64,000 bases of DNA from Siphonodentalium dalli (GCA_032622095.1 CP136064.1:246855827-246919826); one strand, 5' to 3'; counted from the stretch's first letter, positions 12,643-24,472 are shown. Numbers and translations are program-made. Notes: generated by a model not told the origin, from the letters alone.

Positions 12643-13071
12643 AAATATGTTATCTCGTTTCTTCACATATTATTTCCAACTATGGAATTTTGAAACCAAG
12701 AATGGAGTCTCCATGTAACTTTAACTTAAACTTAATATGATTATTTAATACTCTCAAAGTGATCAGATATTCCGAGTCCATAGCAGTGTGACAGAACCAG
12801 AATATTGAGTGGTCTCGCAGAGTTTAAGTAAATGTCTAGTTAACATATTCAATAGCAGAAAAGTGTGAAAAAAGTCAGATTTGATATACTGTAAAAGCAC
12901 ATTTTTCCGTGTTGGTCCAATTTTCGCGGTGTTTGTGGTTGTGTAGAGCCACAAATTTAAAACAAGCGTACCAAGGCATTTTAGCTTGGTGGTCATTATT
13001 AGGAGTATGGAGATGACAGTTAATAGTGGCAGACACACAGATTTATGAACCCACGAAAAAGTGGTAAATTA

Positions 13072-13520
13072 TTAAAGGCCCACTTAATTTTTTAATGTCC
13101 ATATCGCATCATATACAACATATTCCATATTATATACCATTTGGAAGAGGAACCAAAGATATATATATTCTATCAGAATATGGAATAGCTGTGGCCTAGG
13201 AGTATCCACCAAGTGACAGAGATTCTCTGATTAAAACCAAGTCTTCCCCCGTTATTTACCCAGAATGCATCATAATTCACAACTAAGAGATTGAGTTATT
13301 CCTTATCCATTGAGAATAATAGACTGGCAGTACAGACCAGATTAAAATTAAGCACAGAACACATGTCGGTACCTTGACAAAAAACAACCTGTTCACAGTT
13401 TAATCGACCAGATAGGTTGATAATACAATGTTTTGGAGCTTTCTCTTTCAACTGGTATATAATGTGGAATATGTTGTGTATAAAGTGATCTGGTGAATCG
13501 AACAGTAAGCAGGCCTTTAA
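13072..13520. mobile_element. TTAA element type E
   Basis: Begins TTAAAGGCCCACTTAATTTT and ends AGGCCTTTAA, with an interior (GATCTGG near the end, TATATAATGTGG) matching 53971-54433 and part of 40101-40910. The minus-strand ORF through it is a chance frame. It lies about 450 bp beyond the collagen stop codon. Confidence 0.65.
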
Positions 13521-13754
13521 ACCACCAAAATTGATACCAACGAAATAAGAGCCATTTGCAGTACTCCTGAAATATGATTCCTCTTTTGAGTGGATAGTAT
13601 CGCATAACATTCCTGTCAAATCTGAACCTATTTCAAGACTCTGAATAAAGTCCACCCCTTGAAAAAGTACCAAATAATTTGACTAGAACTGTCAATTCAA
13701 TCCATCGAGCTTTCGCGGAACCTACAATGTCGCATTATGAAACGGAAATAAATA

Positions 13755-13760
13755 TTTAAT
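13755..13760 (-). promoter_or_regulatory. possible poly(A) signal ATTAAA
   Basis: ATTAAA on the minus strand about 205 nt after the stop codon. It is the first canonical-variant hexamer I see downstream. No AATAAA is obvious in the same interval. AT-rich sequence makes chance occurrence likely. Confidence 0.3.
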
Positions 13761-13966
13761 ACAACAAATTTAAATATCACAGTTGATGATTTTCTGTACA
13801 TATTAAGATTGAGAAAACAGCGGCGACAATTGAGCATCCAAAGAAAATGAATCTCGTTGCCGTGAAGATAGCGAAGAATTTGTAGACCAATCAGCACCGA
13901 ATCTTGTGTTGAAGTCGTGACCATGGCTGGGCACGTTGATGATGCGAATTATAGGAAAATGACGTG

Positions 13967-14180
13967 TTACCGTCTCAGATCCTTCCGACTTGTATTCTCC
14001 AAGCACAGTATAACAAATGCATTATTGCAACTGAATTCATCTGATTCGACTAATCGTCCATTCATCAGAGAACTGGCCAATCCCATCTCGCGTGGGTTAC
14101 TAGTGGCCCAACTACTACAGTATTTTCCATCCATTTTCATACCTCTTCTATCTGAACCGTGCCATAGATATTTTTGAGGC
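13967..14180 (-). CDS. multiplexin exon 21: endostatin C-terminus and stop
   Basis: One base finishing Trp, then 70 residues and TAA. PQKYLWHGSD matches the vertebrate PQKSVWHGSD. YCSSW, ASSLMNGRL, SCNNAFVILCLEN match the end of endostatin and supply cysteines two to four (pairing expected 1-4 and 2-3). The tail TSRKDLRR is basic. The acceptor is TTTCAG|G. The mature domain from exons 19-21 is 175 residues, close to the usual endostatin size. In vertebrates this fragment, once cleaved, inhibits angiogenesis; in invertebrates its known roles are in neuronal migration and synapses, so the function here is inferred. Confidence 0.97.
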
Positions 14181-14234
14181 CTGAAATAAATATATGAAAC
14201 ACAAAAATATAATTTTAAATTTTTAGACAATTGT

Positions 14235-14657
14235 TTAAACGGACATGGCTCATTCGAGTTTCAAAATTCTGTCTACATAATTTGGAAGGAGGTATAAGAT
14301 AGGTTGACAAATACATGAAATATTGATATACCAGCTTCACATGCTCTGAAAAATACTTGCCATTTCCAGCTGTTTTCAATTTTTCGCACAGAGGTAAAAC
14401 AAACGCTCTTTATTTCTAATATCAGGAATAGACTAACATGGAACGCTCTTTTCTGTTCCATGCCATGCAAATGGCTTTTTTGTTTGGGACCCAAAAATGG
14501 TGTTTAAAGTTGTATTTTTTATGACTGCAATGCGTCTCCATGGGACATAAAATACTCATAGAAAGGTAGTACAAATAGTACGACCTATTGCACTACTGGG
14601 AAAAATTCAAATAATTATTAGGTGTATTTTGGAGTGCAAACTACCATGTGGCTTTAA
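14235..14657. mobile_element. TTAA element type H inside the last intron
   Basis: TTAA-bounded; starts AAACGGACATGGCTCATTCG and ends CCATGTGGC before TTAA. Homologous along most of its length to 57184-57597 (shared TACATGAAATATTGATAT, AACGCTCTTTAT). It ends only 54 nt from the exon 21 acceptor, so the branch-point region is either in the short remnant or in the element. Confidence 0.8.
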
Positions 14658-14729
14658 CCTTAAAGGTACAAGTCTTCAACTTCAAATTTAGTGATATGAG
14701 TACTATATATATATCACTAGAATGACGAT

Positions 14730-15000
14730 TTAAAACCCTTTCAGTGCCAAATCCAATTTTTGTATCAACCCATATTTCCTTGATAATTTTTCAAATTTAT
14801 TGATTATAATATTGTGATACATTGATGGAAAGAGCTCTTAGAGCTTGAAAAATTGAAACATTATCAAGTAAAACTTTATACTTAGTTTATTGATTATAAT
14901 AATGTGATACATTGATGGAAAGAGCTCTAAGAGCTCTTTCCATCAATGTATCACATTATTATAATCAATAAATTTGAAAAATTACCAAGGAAATAAAAAA
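14730..15000. mobile_element. TTAA element type D, degraded
   Basis: Left end TTAA then CCCTTTCAGTGCC, followed by ATTGATTATAAT and GTGATACATTGATGG blocks that occur three times, partly inverted around GAGCTC. The right end lacks the CCCTTT complement. Better copies are at 21495 and 26568. Confidence 0.65.
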
Positions 15001-15233
15001 GCGACTAAAGGTCTTTGAAGTGGGTTCATGCAAATAACATAAAAGTCTGTAAAACAATTATCATCAACAAATACATGAAAAAATAGACTAACTCTGTTCT
15101 TATTTTGATTATTAATAACTCTCCAATAATGAGGTTTCCCAATTCAAAAGCATTGTTATGTATATAATACTGTGAGGTTGTGTGAAAGTGGAATTTCCGA
15201 CAAAAGTTCAATAAGATACCAAAGTTTAAAGGC

Positions 15234-15380
15234 TGTACACTAAATCCGGCCATTAAAGGGGTACTGTACACTAAATCCAGCCATTAAAGGGGGACTGTAC
15301 ACTAAATCCGACCATTAAAGGGGTACTGTACACTAAATCCGACCATTAAAGGGGTACTGTACAATAAATCCGGCCATTTA
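15234..15380. repeat. tandem repeat, about 31-bp unit, 5 copies
   Basis: The unit is close to GTACTGTACACTAAATCC plus GACCATTAAAGGG. It is a multiplication of the end of the foldback that follows at 15360-15690. Confidence 0.85.
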
Positions 15381-15695
15381 TGGGACCATCTACTTTTATA
15401 CTCAACAGAATTATATGCAACAAATAAATGAATTTGAGTCATGGATTAGTGCAAAATTCACTTATTTGATCTAAGAACGATGCAAACATGGTAATTAAAA
15501 TGAAAATGAATTTATGACTCCAGCCATTTATTCATTTTCATTATAATTACCATGTTGTTTGCATCGTTCAAAGAGCACATGAGTGTATTTTTCACTAATC
15601 CATGGCTCAAATCCATTCATTTTTTGCATACATTCCATTGAGTATAAAAGGAGATGGTCCCATAATGGCTGGATTTAGTGTACAGTACCACTTTA
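15360..15695. mobile_element. foldback element with GTACTGTACA ends
   Basis: GGGACCATCTACTTTTATAC near 15380 faces its inverted copy near 15640-15670, and the sequences between also pair (CATTTATTCATTTTCATT). A related half-copy is at 29886-30090. Confidence 0.75.
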
Positions 15696-15790
15696 ATCAA
15701 AACTTGATGGTAAACATTGGGAATGTTTTGTCATTGCAAACCCTGGTACCCAAATCACATAGTCAAAAGAGACCAAACTGGAGTTACCTG

Positions 15791-16897
15791 ATAACATACC
15801 ATTAGTTTACTGTAATATACCCGTTAATTTACGATAATATACCCATTAGTTTACAATAATATACCTTTAGTTTACGATAATATACCGTTAGTTTATGGTA
15901 ATATACCCATTAGTTTACAATAATATACCTTTAGTTTACGATAATATACCGTTAGTTTATGGTGATATACCCATTAAATTATGGTAATATACCCATTAGT
16001 TTAAGATAATATACCAGTAGTTTATGGTAATATACCCGTTAATTTACGGTAATATACCCATTAGTTTACGATAATATACCGTTAGTTTACGGTAATATAC
16101 CCATTAGTTTATAATAATATATCTTTAGTTTACGATAATATACCGTTAGTTTATTGTAATATACCCATTAGTTTATAATAATATACCTTTAGTTTACGAT
16201 AATATACCGTTAGTTTACGATAATATACCGTTAGTTTACGGTAATATACCCATTAGTTTACAATAATATACCTTTAGTTTACGATAATATACCGTTAGTT
16301 TATGGTAATATACCCATTAATTTATAATAATATACCTTTAGTTTACGATAATATACCCGTTAATTTACAATAATATACCGTTAGTTTATAATAATATACC
16401 TTTAGTTTACGATAATATACCGTTAGTTTATGGTAATATACCCATTAGATTATGGTAATATACCCATTAGTTTAAGATAATATACCAGTAGTTTATGGTA
16501 ATATACCCGTTAATTTACGGTAATATACCCATTAGTTTACAATAATATACCTTTAGTTTACGATAATATACCGTTAGTTTACGGTAATATACCCATTAGT
16601 TTACGGTAATAAACCAGATAGTTTACGGTAATAAACCTGTTAGTTTACGGTAATATACCCTGTTAGTTTACGGTAATATACCTGTTAGTTTACAGTAATA
16701 TACCTGTTAGTTTACGGTATTAAACGCGTTGGTTTATGGTAATATACCTCGTTAGTTTACAACAATATACCTGTTAGTTTACGGTAATATACCCTGTTAG
16801 TTTACGGTAATATACCCTGTTAGTTTACTGCGATATACCCATTAGTTTAAGGCAATATACCCTTTAGTTTACGGTAATATACCTGTTAGTTTACCTG
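15791..16897. repeat. 22-bp minisatellite, about 50 copies
   Basis: Units such as TTAGTTTACGGTAATATACC with variable fillers (CGTTAG, CATTAG, TTTAG, CTGTTAG) run for 1.1 kb. Copies alternate in a higher-order pattern (CCCA then TTTAG then CGTTAG) in the first two thirds and become CTGTTAG-type in the last third, so it has grown by multi-unit duplication. It lies in the intron between the second and third endostatin exons. Confidence 0.95.
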
Positions 16898-17140
16898 ATA
16901 TGTAATTACTTTAGAAATTTATAATCATACTTTGCCCATAGAAAGATTATTCAATAAAACTAGAGTGAGTGAATTTTACTTTTCCATTACATGAGTATTT
17001 TAGAACAGATTGTAATAAAAAATAAAACTAGAGTTATCTAACTTTGGTATGTACTCACCATATAGAATTATACATATTTATAGGAATATAGGAACAGAGT
17101 GTAATAAAACTAGAGTTATCTAACTTTGCTATGTACTCAC

Positions 17141-17256
17141 CATGCAGAATCATACATGATATTTTTTCCATTAAATGAGTATATAGGAACAGTACTATTA
17201 AAGTTTCCACCAGCACCATTTAGGAGATCCTCCCATGAGTTAAATATGACTTCATC
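17141..17256 (-). CDS. multiplexin exon 20: endostatin domain, middle part
   Basis: 38 codons plus two bases: DEVIFNSWEDLLNG, then an insert with NFNST, then IYSFNGKN and a last partial codon TG. It matches the endostatin stretch with F-x-S-W-E-x-L and I-(F/Y)-S-F-(D/N)-G-K. NST is a possible N-glycosylation sequon. The acceptor is TTTTCAG and the donor TG|GTGAGT, phase 2, which completes a Trp codon with G from exon 21, giving the conserved W-P-Q. Confidence 0.96.
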
Positions 17257-17785
17257 CTGAAAAAGACGACCAATGGTCAATAGTATTAATAGCTGAATAA
17301 GCTGCAAATGATTCAATGGGAATCAAGTAATGAATGAAGCTCCAGTTACAGAGGAGAGTCTATAAAAATCTCAAGAGTTTGTGATGGCAAACAAATTCTG
17401 TCACAATTTATTTTGTGGCAGCGTTTGCAACAGCACTGGCGAATGCCGTAATATATTATGAGGACTGGACATCTCAATGTACATGATACATGGCCAGTTC
17501 GATAAGAAATGCGAATTTGTTCATGCTCACAGAAGCAAGAACATTTGAAGCAATGAACATCCATACTGAGTCCATGCCTCCATAAATTGTATATATATAT
17601 ATGAGGTATTTATGTGCCAAATATTATATTTGGGTCTTTTGAATCAGTTTGTGGGTGGTTAACTTTTTTTATGCCATCCGGCCAACAGGACCTCCCAGTG
17701 CCATGATATTGAAATAAGCTCGCAAGTATGTGCGTTTGGCAGTGATAGGATAATTCGCAACAATGCGTGTTTGGTATCAAAAGAT

Positions 17786-18185
17786 TTAACCCTTTACCCA
17801 ACAAACCGGCCAAAACCGGCCAAATAAAGCTTCAACAGCCTAAAATATCTTCGGTCTGTCTCAATAAAACCATACAAATATGGATATCATTGGAACCGGC
17901 TCCTTGACCACATTGTGATAGTTACAGTTATACCCTGTGCCAATGCATTCTCTTATATATGCGAGTCGACCATAGGTCGCCTCGCATATATAAGAGAATG
18001 CATTGGCCTAAAAAAAATCTTTTTTTAACACTTTTTACCATTTTTTCTTACATTCTTTAACAATATTATAATTTTTAATGTGTTAAGCCAATGCATTCTC
18101 TTATATATGCGAGGCGACCTATGGTCGACTCGCATATATAAGAGAATGCATTGGCACAGGGCCCTTCTGTTGGGTAAAGGGTTAA
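17786..18185 (+). mobile_element. TTAA element type A, full length
   Basis: 400 bp with both TTAA, the CCGGCC block, two core hairpins in opposite orientation (about 17939-18006 and 18087-18154) and the usual spacer. Nearly identical to the copies at 10976, 41166 and 45491. Confidence 0.88.
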
Positions 18186-18284
18186 AATAGGTATTACTGG
18201 GGTGGGATAAAATAGGTATTACTGGGGTGGGATAAAAAAAAATTCTGGAGACCTGCGCTTCAGTGTGACTGCGATTAGACTGAG

Positions 18285-18744
18285 TGCCAATCCTGAGAAT
18301 AAGGCCTGTCATTTGTAGAATGAGGTCCCCAGAGGGTGAATTTAGTGACGCTATCCCACGGGTTAGCATTACTAAATTCACCCACCGGGGAGCTTCATTC
18401 TGCTTAGGCAACATCTTCTCTGGAAAGTTTCTTTATTATCAAATTTCCATAGAAACTTCTTCACATAGATTCTTTTTCTTTTTTAGTTTAGTTTCTCTAT
18501 ATCCCCAAATTGGCAGATGACACATTGCATAATCGAGGTTCCCAATGGGTGTACTTCACAATATTCACCATTTTGAAACTGCAAACTGAGTCTATGTCTT
18601 CCATAGTAGATGATGCCATGCAGAATAAGATTCCCCAGAGGGTTAATTTGGGGATGCTAGCCCGCTATGCGGGATAGCGTCACTAAATTCAGCCTCTGGG
18701 GAACTCATTGTGCAAATGACAGGCACACTAAACTCAGGCTTGCT
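18285..18744. mobile_element. element G, long form with two hairpins
   Basis: A hairpin with GAATGAGGTCCCCAGAGGG at about 18297-18400, a 220-bp spacer (GCATAATCGAGGTTCCCAA inside) and a second hairpin at about 18610-18744 ending CTCAGGCTTG. The spacer recurs at 29030-29240 and in 35.4-35.9 kb. It ends about 40 nt from the exon 19 donor. Confidence 0.75.
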
Positions 18745-18783
18745 GATCACCTATAATCAGGCTTGTTCTTCTGTCACACTCAC

Positions 18784-18981
18784 CTTACTATTGACTATAG
18801 GTATCTTTCTGTCTTGTCTATAATGGATAATAGAATCTAGATTCTGTGTTTGTGATGACAGGAATGCGCGGTACGTCCCCTTCATGTGGGACCGCCTGGA
18901 CTGCTTGTAGCACTCGTAATCTACCCCTCGCAGACCTCGCATCGCTCCTGTCTTCGGATGATTTAGAGCTACTAGATGAAG
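18784..18981 (-). CDS. multiplexin exon 19: endostatin domain, N-terminal part
   Basis: 66 residues beginning LHLVALNHPKTGAMRG and containing RGVDYECYKQ, GTYRAFLSS and PIVNSK. Each matches a hallmark of endostatin (LHLVALN, MRG-RGADFQCF, GTFRAFLSS, VPIVN). The Cys in YECY is the first of the four endostatin cysteines. The arginines in MRGLRG correspond to the heparin-binding surface of the vertebrate domain. The acceptor is TTTCAG and the donor AAG|GTGAGT, phase 0. The ORF can be read upstream into the intron, but the strong acceptor and the hinge phase set the boundary. Confidence 0.97.
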
Positions 18982-19168
18982 CTGAAATGGAATGATCATA
19001 AATAAAATAAACAGTTTTGTATTGTGTAAAAACCACCGAAGAACTCTAAAAACTGGTGTGTCATGAAATGAAGATTAATGCTGTGTTGATGTTGGGCTCA
19101 GGAAGAGTTATGGTTACTGAATAATTAAATTTTGCTAACCAAATTACAACAGGCTTGATGAGATGTGG

Positions 19169-19322
19169 TCTATTTAAGAAATAAATACACTGCGCATTGG
19201 CGTGTATAGTGGAATTTGACCACAAAGAAACTGATTGTAGGATGACGCAAAGCGGAGTCCTACCATCAGTTTCTGTGGTCAAATTCTACTATACACGCCG
19301 ATGTGCTGTTTATTTATTTCTT
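19169..19322. repeat. foldback repeat
   Basis: GCGTGTATAGTGGAATTTGACCACA-type arm at about 19198 pairs with the inverted arm ending near 19305 around a central CGCAAAGCGG. Inverted match extends to AAATAAATA on both outer sides. Confidence 0.75.
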
Positions 19323-19909
19323 TTGTAATTCGACTGTATGTTTTGGTCGAAATTGTAGTGACATACGTTCAACCTGCTATATAATAGCACAATTTCTAGT
19401 TTCTATGATTTTCCACAAAACAGATCTTCTCTTAGAACTGTAACGTCAAACATGACGTCACTATTGAACGGCGACCCCTTTTTATTGCTTTTTTCGCAAA
19501 CAGAATTTCAGTTAAGACTTATTTTTGTTCTATCTTAAATAAAATTCAGTATAGTACAGCAGGTATTCATTATATTTCTCTTTCTTCAGTCTATAGCGAC
19601 ATTAACCAATGCCTTCTGAAAGTTTGAGGCTTTCGTTGGAGGTATTTCACTGATTGTACCACATTTTTTGTGGTACAATTCAGAATATCTAGAATTGTAC
19701 CACAAAACGACGGTCGTGACTCCATGCGAATACAGGATCTGACCAATCAGGACGAGTCTTGTATGTAGGTTTAGGCAAGGCCGTATTACAATTATAATTC
19801 TCCTAGAGCCTCAATTCCTATAACATAACAGTTAAATTGACTCCAAGAGGGTTTATTTGGAATGGAAAATAGACTGGAAATTATCACTTGGGAGGGGGGA
19901 TAAGTAAAA

Positions 19910-20425
19910 TTCACAAAACAAGATGGCTGCTGACAGCAATATGTTTATGGAAATTCAGAAAACTTTGATGGCTCCCATCTAGTGGTCACCCCCATGATCC
20001 ATATGAAATATGGTGATGATCTGATGAGGGATTAGGTCTGTAGGGTGTGCCAAAGGATTCAGTCACTGAAAGAGTAAAATCCAAGATGGCTAACGGCAGC
20101 CATGTTTTTCACACAAAAAAATTTCAAATTCAATATCTCTCATCTAGAGGTGATCTTAAACATGAATATAAATTTTCAAAACAATTCTCCAATAAATGTG
20201 TGCTGTTGGGTGTGCAGATGAATTCAAATGTGAAATCCAAGATGGCTGCTGGCGGCCATCATTTTTACCAAATTTCAGAAATGGCTCTCATCTAGAAGTC
20301 ACCATGAAGATCCATACGAAGTTTAGGGACGATCGGATGAGGAACGTGGCCTTTAGGGATGTGCCAAAAGAAATTGTTGATGGATGGATGAATGCGTGGA
20401 CGGATGGACACCAACCGATGGCAAT
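19910..20425. repeat. three 160-bp tandem copies with AAGATGGCTG motif
   Basis: CAAGATGGCTGC-type motifs at about 19919, 20081 and 20238 start similar segments (TCATCTAG, CATATGAA or CATACGAA, GTGCCAAA). The block ends in GATGGATGGATGAATGCGTGG and GACGGATGGAC, like the array at 48.3-49.1 kb. Confidence 0.6.
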
Positions 20426-20507
20426 AGCTCGAACTTTACTTTGTATGGATGACACTGAAGACACAATTACAAGGTAATATAGAGTTTTTTGAGTTCAGCA
20501 ATTTACA

Positions 20508-20765
20508 AATTTTATGACGGGAGCTGCGCTTGGGTAGCATTAAAGACCCTATGCCAGTGCACTCTCTTATATATGCAAGTCTCCCATAGGGAGGCTCGCA
20601 TATATAAGAGAATGCACTGGCTTACAAGGTCAAGGAAAATATTGTTATGCCAGTGCATTCTCTTATATATGCGAGGCTCCCTATGGGAGACTTGCATATA
20701 TAAGAGTGCATTGGCGGCACAGGGTTTTCACAAAATTCAGGTAGCTCCAGTCATGGAATGATTAA
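20508..20765. mobile_element. TTAA element type C, ends decayed
   Basis: Contains ATGACGGGAGCTGCGCT at the left and AGCTCCAGTCATGG at the right, with two hairpins of the core type whose loop is CTCCCATAGGGAG instead of TCGACCATAGG. The bounding TTAA are not preserved. It lies only about 80 bp downstream of exon 18's donor (20844). Confidence 0.7.
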
Positions 20766-20844
20766 GCTCCCATCTAGACATTATAGAGATGAAATATTGT
20801 TGATATAATTAACATGAGGTCTGAAGCATTCTACGAGTACTAAC

Positions 20845-20907
20845 CCTTCTTCCTGTGGCAACGTTTCCATTAGCTGGTTTCAGCAGCTCCGGTGGTGGTG
20901 TCACTGG
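20845..20907 (-). CDS. multiplexin exon 18: hinge end with basic pair
   Basis: 21 residues, PVTPPPELLKPANGNVATGRR, joining in phase 0 to LHLVALN of exon 19. The acceptor is TTTACAG and the donor AGG|GTTAGT. Proline-rich like the rest of the hinge. The terminal GRR sits immediately before the endostatin fold, a plausible trypsin-like or proprotein-convertase cleavage point. Vertebrate endostatin begins further upstream with a His-x-His zinc site that is not present in this exon. Confidence 0.75.
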
Positions 20908-21494
20908 CTGTAAAACATTATAGATGGATTTCAGTGATGGATGGGAGTAAATTTACACCTTATTCGTAATTCTTATCAGTAGTAGTTCATTATGCGAAAG
21001 ATGTCCAATACTGGTATATCATCTGCTTTCTAACTTTCACATTCGGCAAACTTTAGTGGAAGGAGCTTACAGTTGCTAAGAGAAAAGGTGTCTGCAGAAA
21101 TAGTTTGTTTAATTAGTTTTACAGTGCCATGTATATACATAATACACCCGAGAACTTTTCATTAATTATGTGTCCCGCAAAATGAAAAATAGTATTATAA
21201 TCATAGATCAATTTCAACATTGCACAAATCAAAATTTCAGTACATTATTATTTGACATTGTTTGAAAATAGGCAATTTAACACTGAAAGCATACCGGGAT
21301 ATCAAAATTAAGGTGAACAAAGAATTTTAAATGCAGCAAGCGACTGGCTCTGTCACTGATTGGTAGAAAATATCTGCTAATAATAATTTAATTGACAGCT
21401 GCGGAAAGTTCCATTAAACCACTTGCAATAAATAAACAATGCACAGACCAATGAGAACATTGGGCATCCTTAGAATATCCACAACATGTGCATA

Positions 21495-21691
21495 TTAACC
21501 CTTTCAGTGTCAAGTCCGATTTTTGTATCAACCCATATTTCCTTGATCATTTTTCAAATTTATTGATTATAATAATGTGATACATAATGTGATTATATGT
21601 GATGTATCACATTATTATAATCAATAAATTGAAAAATGATCAAGGAAATATGGGTTGATACAAAAATCGGACTTGGCACTGAAAGGGTTAA
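21495..21691. mobile_element. TTAA element type D
   Basis: 197 bp, TTAA to TTAA, ends CCCTTTCAGTGTCAAGTCCG and complement, forming almost a single hairpin through TTGATTATAATAATGTG. Types B and D share their outer 40 bp (ATTTTTGTATCAACCCATAT) but have different interiors. Confidence 0.85.
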
Positions 21692-22148
21692 ATCAGGTAT
21701 TGCTGCTTTAACACACTGGGCAAACGATATCCAAAAAAACAGTATCATGAAGGACCTCAGATATATTGTCGAAAACAAACCTAATTTATGTTAACATTAG
21801 ATCTTGTGTTCTAGGGTTCTTATAGAAATATCTAGATTTCTCAAATTCTTGTAGACATTGTCTGGGTTTGAATGCCATTTTCCCAGTATGTTAAATGCAA
21901 TTAAAATCACAATAATTAATTGTATTACAGTTGAAAAACTATATACCCCCTACCAAATTGTCAGGTGAAATACCAGACTAGTAGGCCTATAGCCTACTAC
22001 AATAAGTCAAGGTGTGCACATAGAAGATGTGGTGGACAATATAGAATATAAAATGCACTAAATATTCTTCTTTTGCCACAATAATTGCACTGGGAAAAGT
22101 ATACCAGTACGCTGCCAACTTTGAAAATGATAAAAGTGACATGGGACA

Positions 22149-22170
22149 TATATATATATATATATATTTA
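22149..22170. repeat. AT microsatellite
   Basis: A TATATA run directly beside the exon 17 donor region (donor at 22187-22188). Confidence 0.9.
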
Positions 22171-22188
22171 ATATTATATGTAACTCAC

Positions 22189-22227
22189 CTTAGGTGTTGG
22201 ACGAGGAAGTGGTATGATTCTTCCAAG
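22189..22227 (-). CDS. multiplexin exon 17: short hinge exon
   Basis: A 39-bp exon, LGRIIPLPRPTPK, with a good TTTCCAG acceptor after a long pyrimidine tract and an AAG|GTGAGT donor, phase 0 on both sides. Proline-rich, as expected for the hinge. The IIPLP motif echoes LIPLP in exon 16. It is short enough that the call depends on splice sites and that echo. The preceding intron, about 10 kb, is the largest here and could hide another hinge exon. Confidence 0.72.
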
Positions 22228-23821
22228 CTGGAAAAAAAGAGAAACAATATGTGAGGAAAAATTATAAAGTGGACACGAAACTAAACAAATTCTGTTCCAA
22301 ATCTCAAGTAAATTCATGGCTTTCTGCATCTAAAAAAGATACCTGAAATACACAGATGATCAATGGTATTTTATACCCCAGCTATAAATTCCGCTTACGC
22401 ATTATTGTATGCCATTTACATAACTTACAAGGTTACCTCAAAATATACCTGGCAACTTACCTTTTATCAAGCATAACTCTAGAAAAAAATCTTGGTTGCA
22501 TGAATATTCAAAAGCTCAATGTATGGAAAGGCTACTCCAGAACATTGACCTGTAGCACTAAAACCATGGAACCAGTGTAACATGACTCAGTGATCTCGCT
22601 TATAGATATCACACTGTAATTGGTGAAAAGCAGATAGAATTCATTTTCGGTTGTCCTGACATCATGACACTGACAAAAATTCAAACTGTATGACAAAGAA
22701 GAGCAACTCCAGTAAAATTATTTGGGTTAGACTGCAAATTCGTTAAAAAAAAATTTAGGGTAGAAGTAAAGATCAAACATTATTGGAGGTATTGCGCTGA
22801 CACCATAAAATAGTTGGACAGTAACACAAATGGAGGACAAATCCACATCGATGATTGTCAAACCGTCAAACCGTCGGAGGTGACACAACTTGATTAAAAA
22901 TAAGTCGCTATTTTGAAAGATCTACACTTTTGAACATTGACCCAGCAGACAGTGATAAAATCTATATGCAGAGGAACCAATTAATCTACTAAATCTGAAT
23001 AAATAAACTATTTCCTTCTCTTGAGTGAAAAATGTAGAATGTATCTTTCATCATGAGATATACTTTGTTCGAAAGTCTGAACACTCTGGAGACAAATATT
23101 AAAGCATTGAATGTTTAGTACATATACATCCATCCATTATAGAGACATCGATCATTGCATATGGAATATGGAAACATGCAAATTAGGTTAGTTTTCATAC
23201 CTTCTCTGTAAAATTGCAATTAGACATTCAATATTATAAGATTATAGTATTCAATATTAGAAGAAAAAAATGTCTACAATATGTCAACAAATATTTCTAG
23301 AACGATTTCTTTTGAAAGACGAGTTTTTCCTAAACTAGAAGAACTTATCTACATAAATTTCCACACAATCTATGTCTACTATGTCACACCACTTCAACAG
23401 TGTCATTTAAAAAGTTTGTGTTCTTAGGTACTGCCCCGGCTTTATGAATATTGTTAATGCTTCCGATAAATATCAATGGAACTGTATTCTCAGTAATAAT
23501 TCTATAACATGGAAGTTATTTTTTATAAGACCGGAAATGTGTCTATGAAGTAAAGTTTAAATTCACCACATCAAGGTAATCAACAACAACATAAACAATA
23601 TCAATCTTTGTCATTTGCATAACATATTATTTATGAAAATTCTAGAGTATAGCATTTTGCAGAATTGACCGTTAAGATCGCTTCAGATTCACAGAACTAC
23701 CAGTACAATTTCCAGTTTGTGGAAATTAAAATATTAAAGAGCCTTCTTCATCAAAAATATTCATAAAATTTTGATAAGAACACAGACTTTTTAAATGGCC
23801 AAATCAGAACGGGAGGAAACT

Positions 23822-24199
23822 TTAAAGATACATAATCCAATTTAACGCCCCTAAATTATTTTTTTTTTGGCTTGGGGTAAAATATATTAGATTTGAGTCA
23901 AGGAACCTACCAATCAAAGCCCAGAGTTATCAGATTTTCAGTTTTGAAATGAATATTTGGCAGCTTGCCATGGCAAATATTCGGCAAATACCCACATACT
24001 CTTGATACCAAATTGCGTTGATCAAAATGTTGATATAGAACACTATGGGGCAATTTTATACTATAGTTAACAGCGGTTATCATTATTTGTTCTGATTCTG
24101 ATTCGATTCTGATAACTGAAGTGCGATTTTAAGAAATGTTGTTGTTGTTGTTGGAATCTAATGATATGGAGACCATCGAATTGGATTGTGTATCTTTAA
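23822..24199. mobile_element. TTAA element type N
   Basis: Starts TTAAAGATACATAATCCAAT and ends ATTGTGTATCTTTAA. Matches 55600-56027 over its length (GGGGCAATTTTATACTATAG, GTTGTTGTTGGAATCT) and degraded pieces at 51870-52260 (reverse) and 61290-61520. Non-coding. Confidence 0.75.
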
Positions 24200-24472
24200 T
24201 ATCATAAATCAGTTCAGAATTCAACACGAAACATTCATTGATTGAATGTCATCTCTATTACTGCATTGCAATTATCAACGATGGATAATATTTATACTAT
24301 ATATTTGATAAAGAGACCATGGTAATATATTAAAAAAAAATCTAAATAGTTTGGAGAAAATCTGATGATATAGAAAAGGAAGGTTTTAAAATACAATTAC
24401 TCCATTGGAATTAATTTTAACATTGTTTATTGTATTCTCAACGAGAACACAAGTTCAAGCCTCTGTGACAAG
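24200..24472. other. non-coding intron sequence
   Basis: AT-rich with no recognised exon or repeat. The same is true of most of 22228-23821 and 24740-25839, which form part of the long hinge intron. Confidence 0.5.

Noticed and set aside
13296..13673. 125-residue minus-strand ORF just downstream of the collagen gene
   Set aside because: It mostly lies inside a TTAA element of type E whose other copies (53971, 40101) do not keep the frame; treated as chance.
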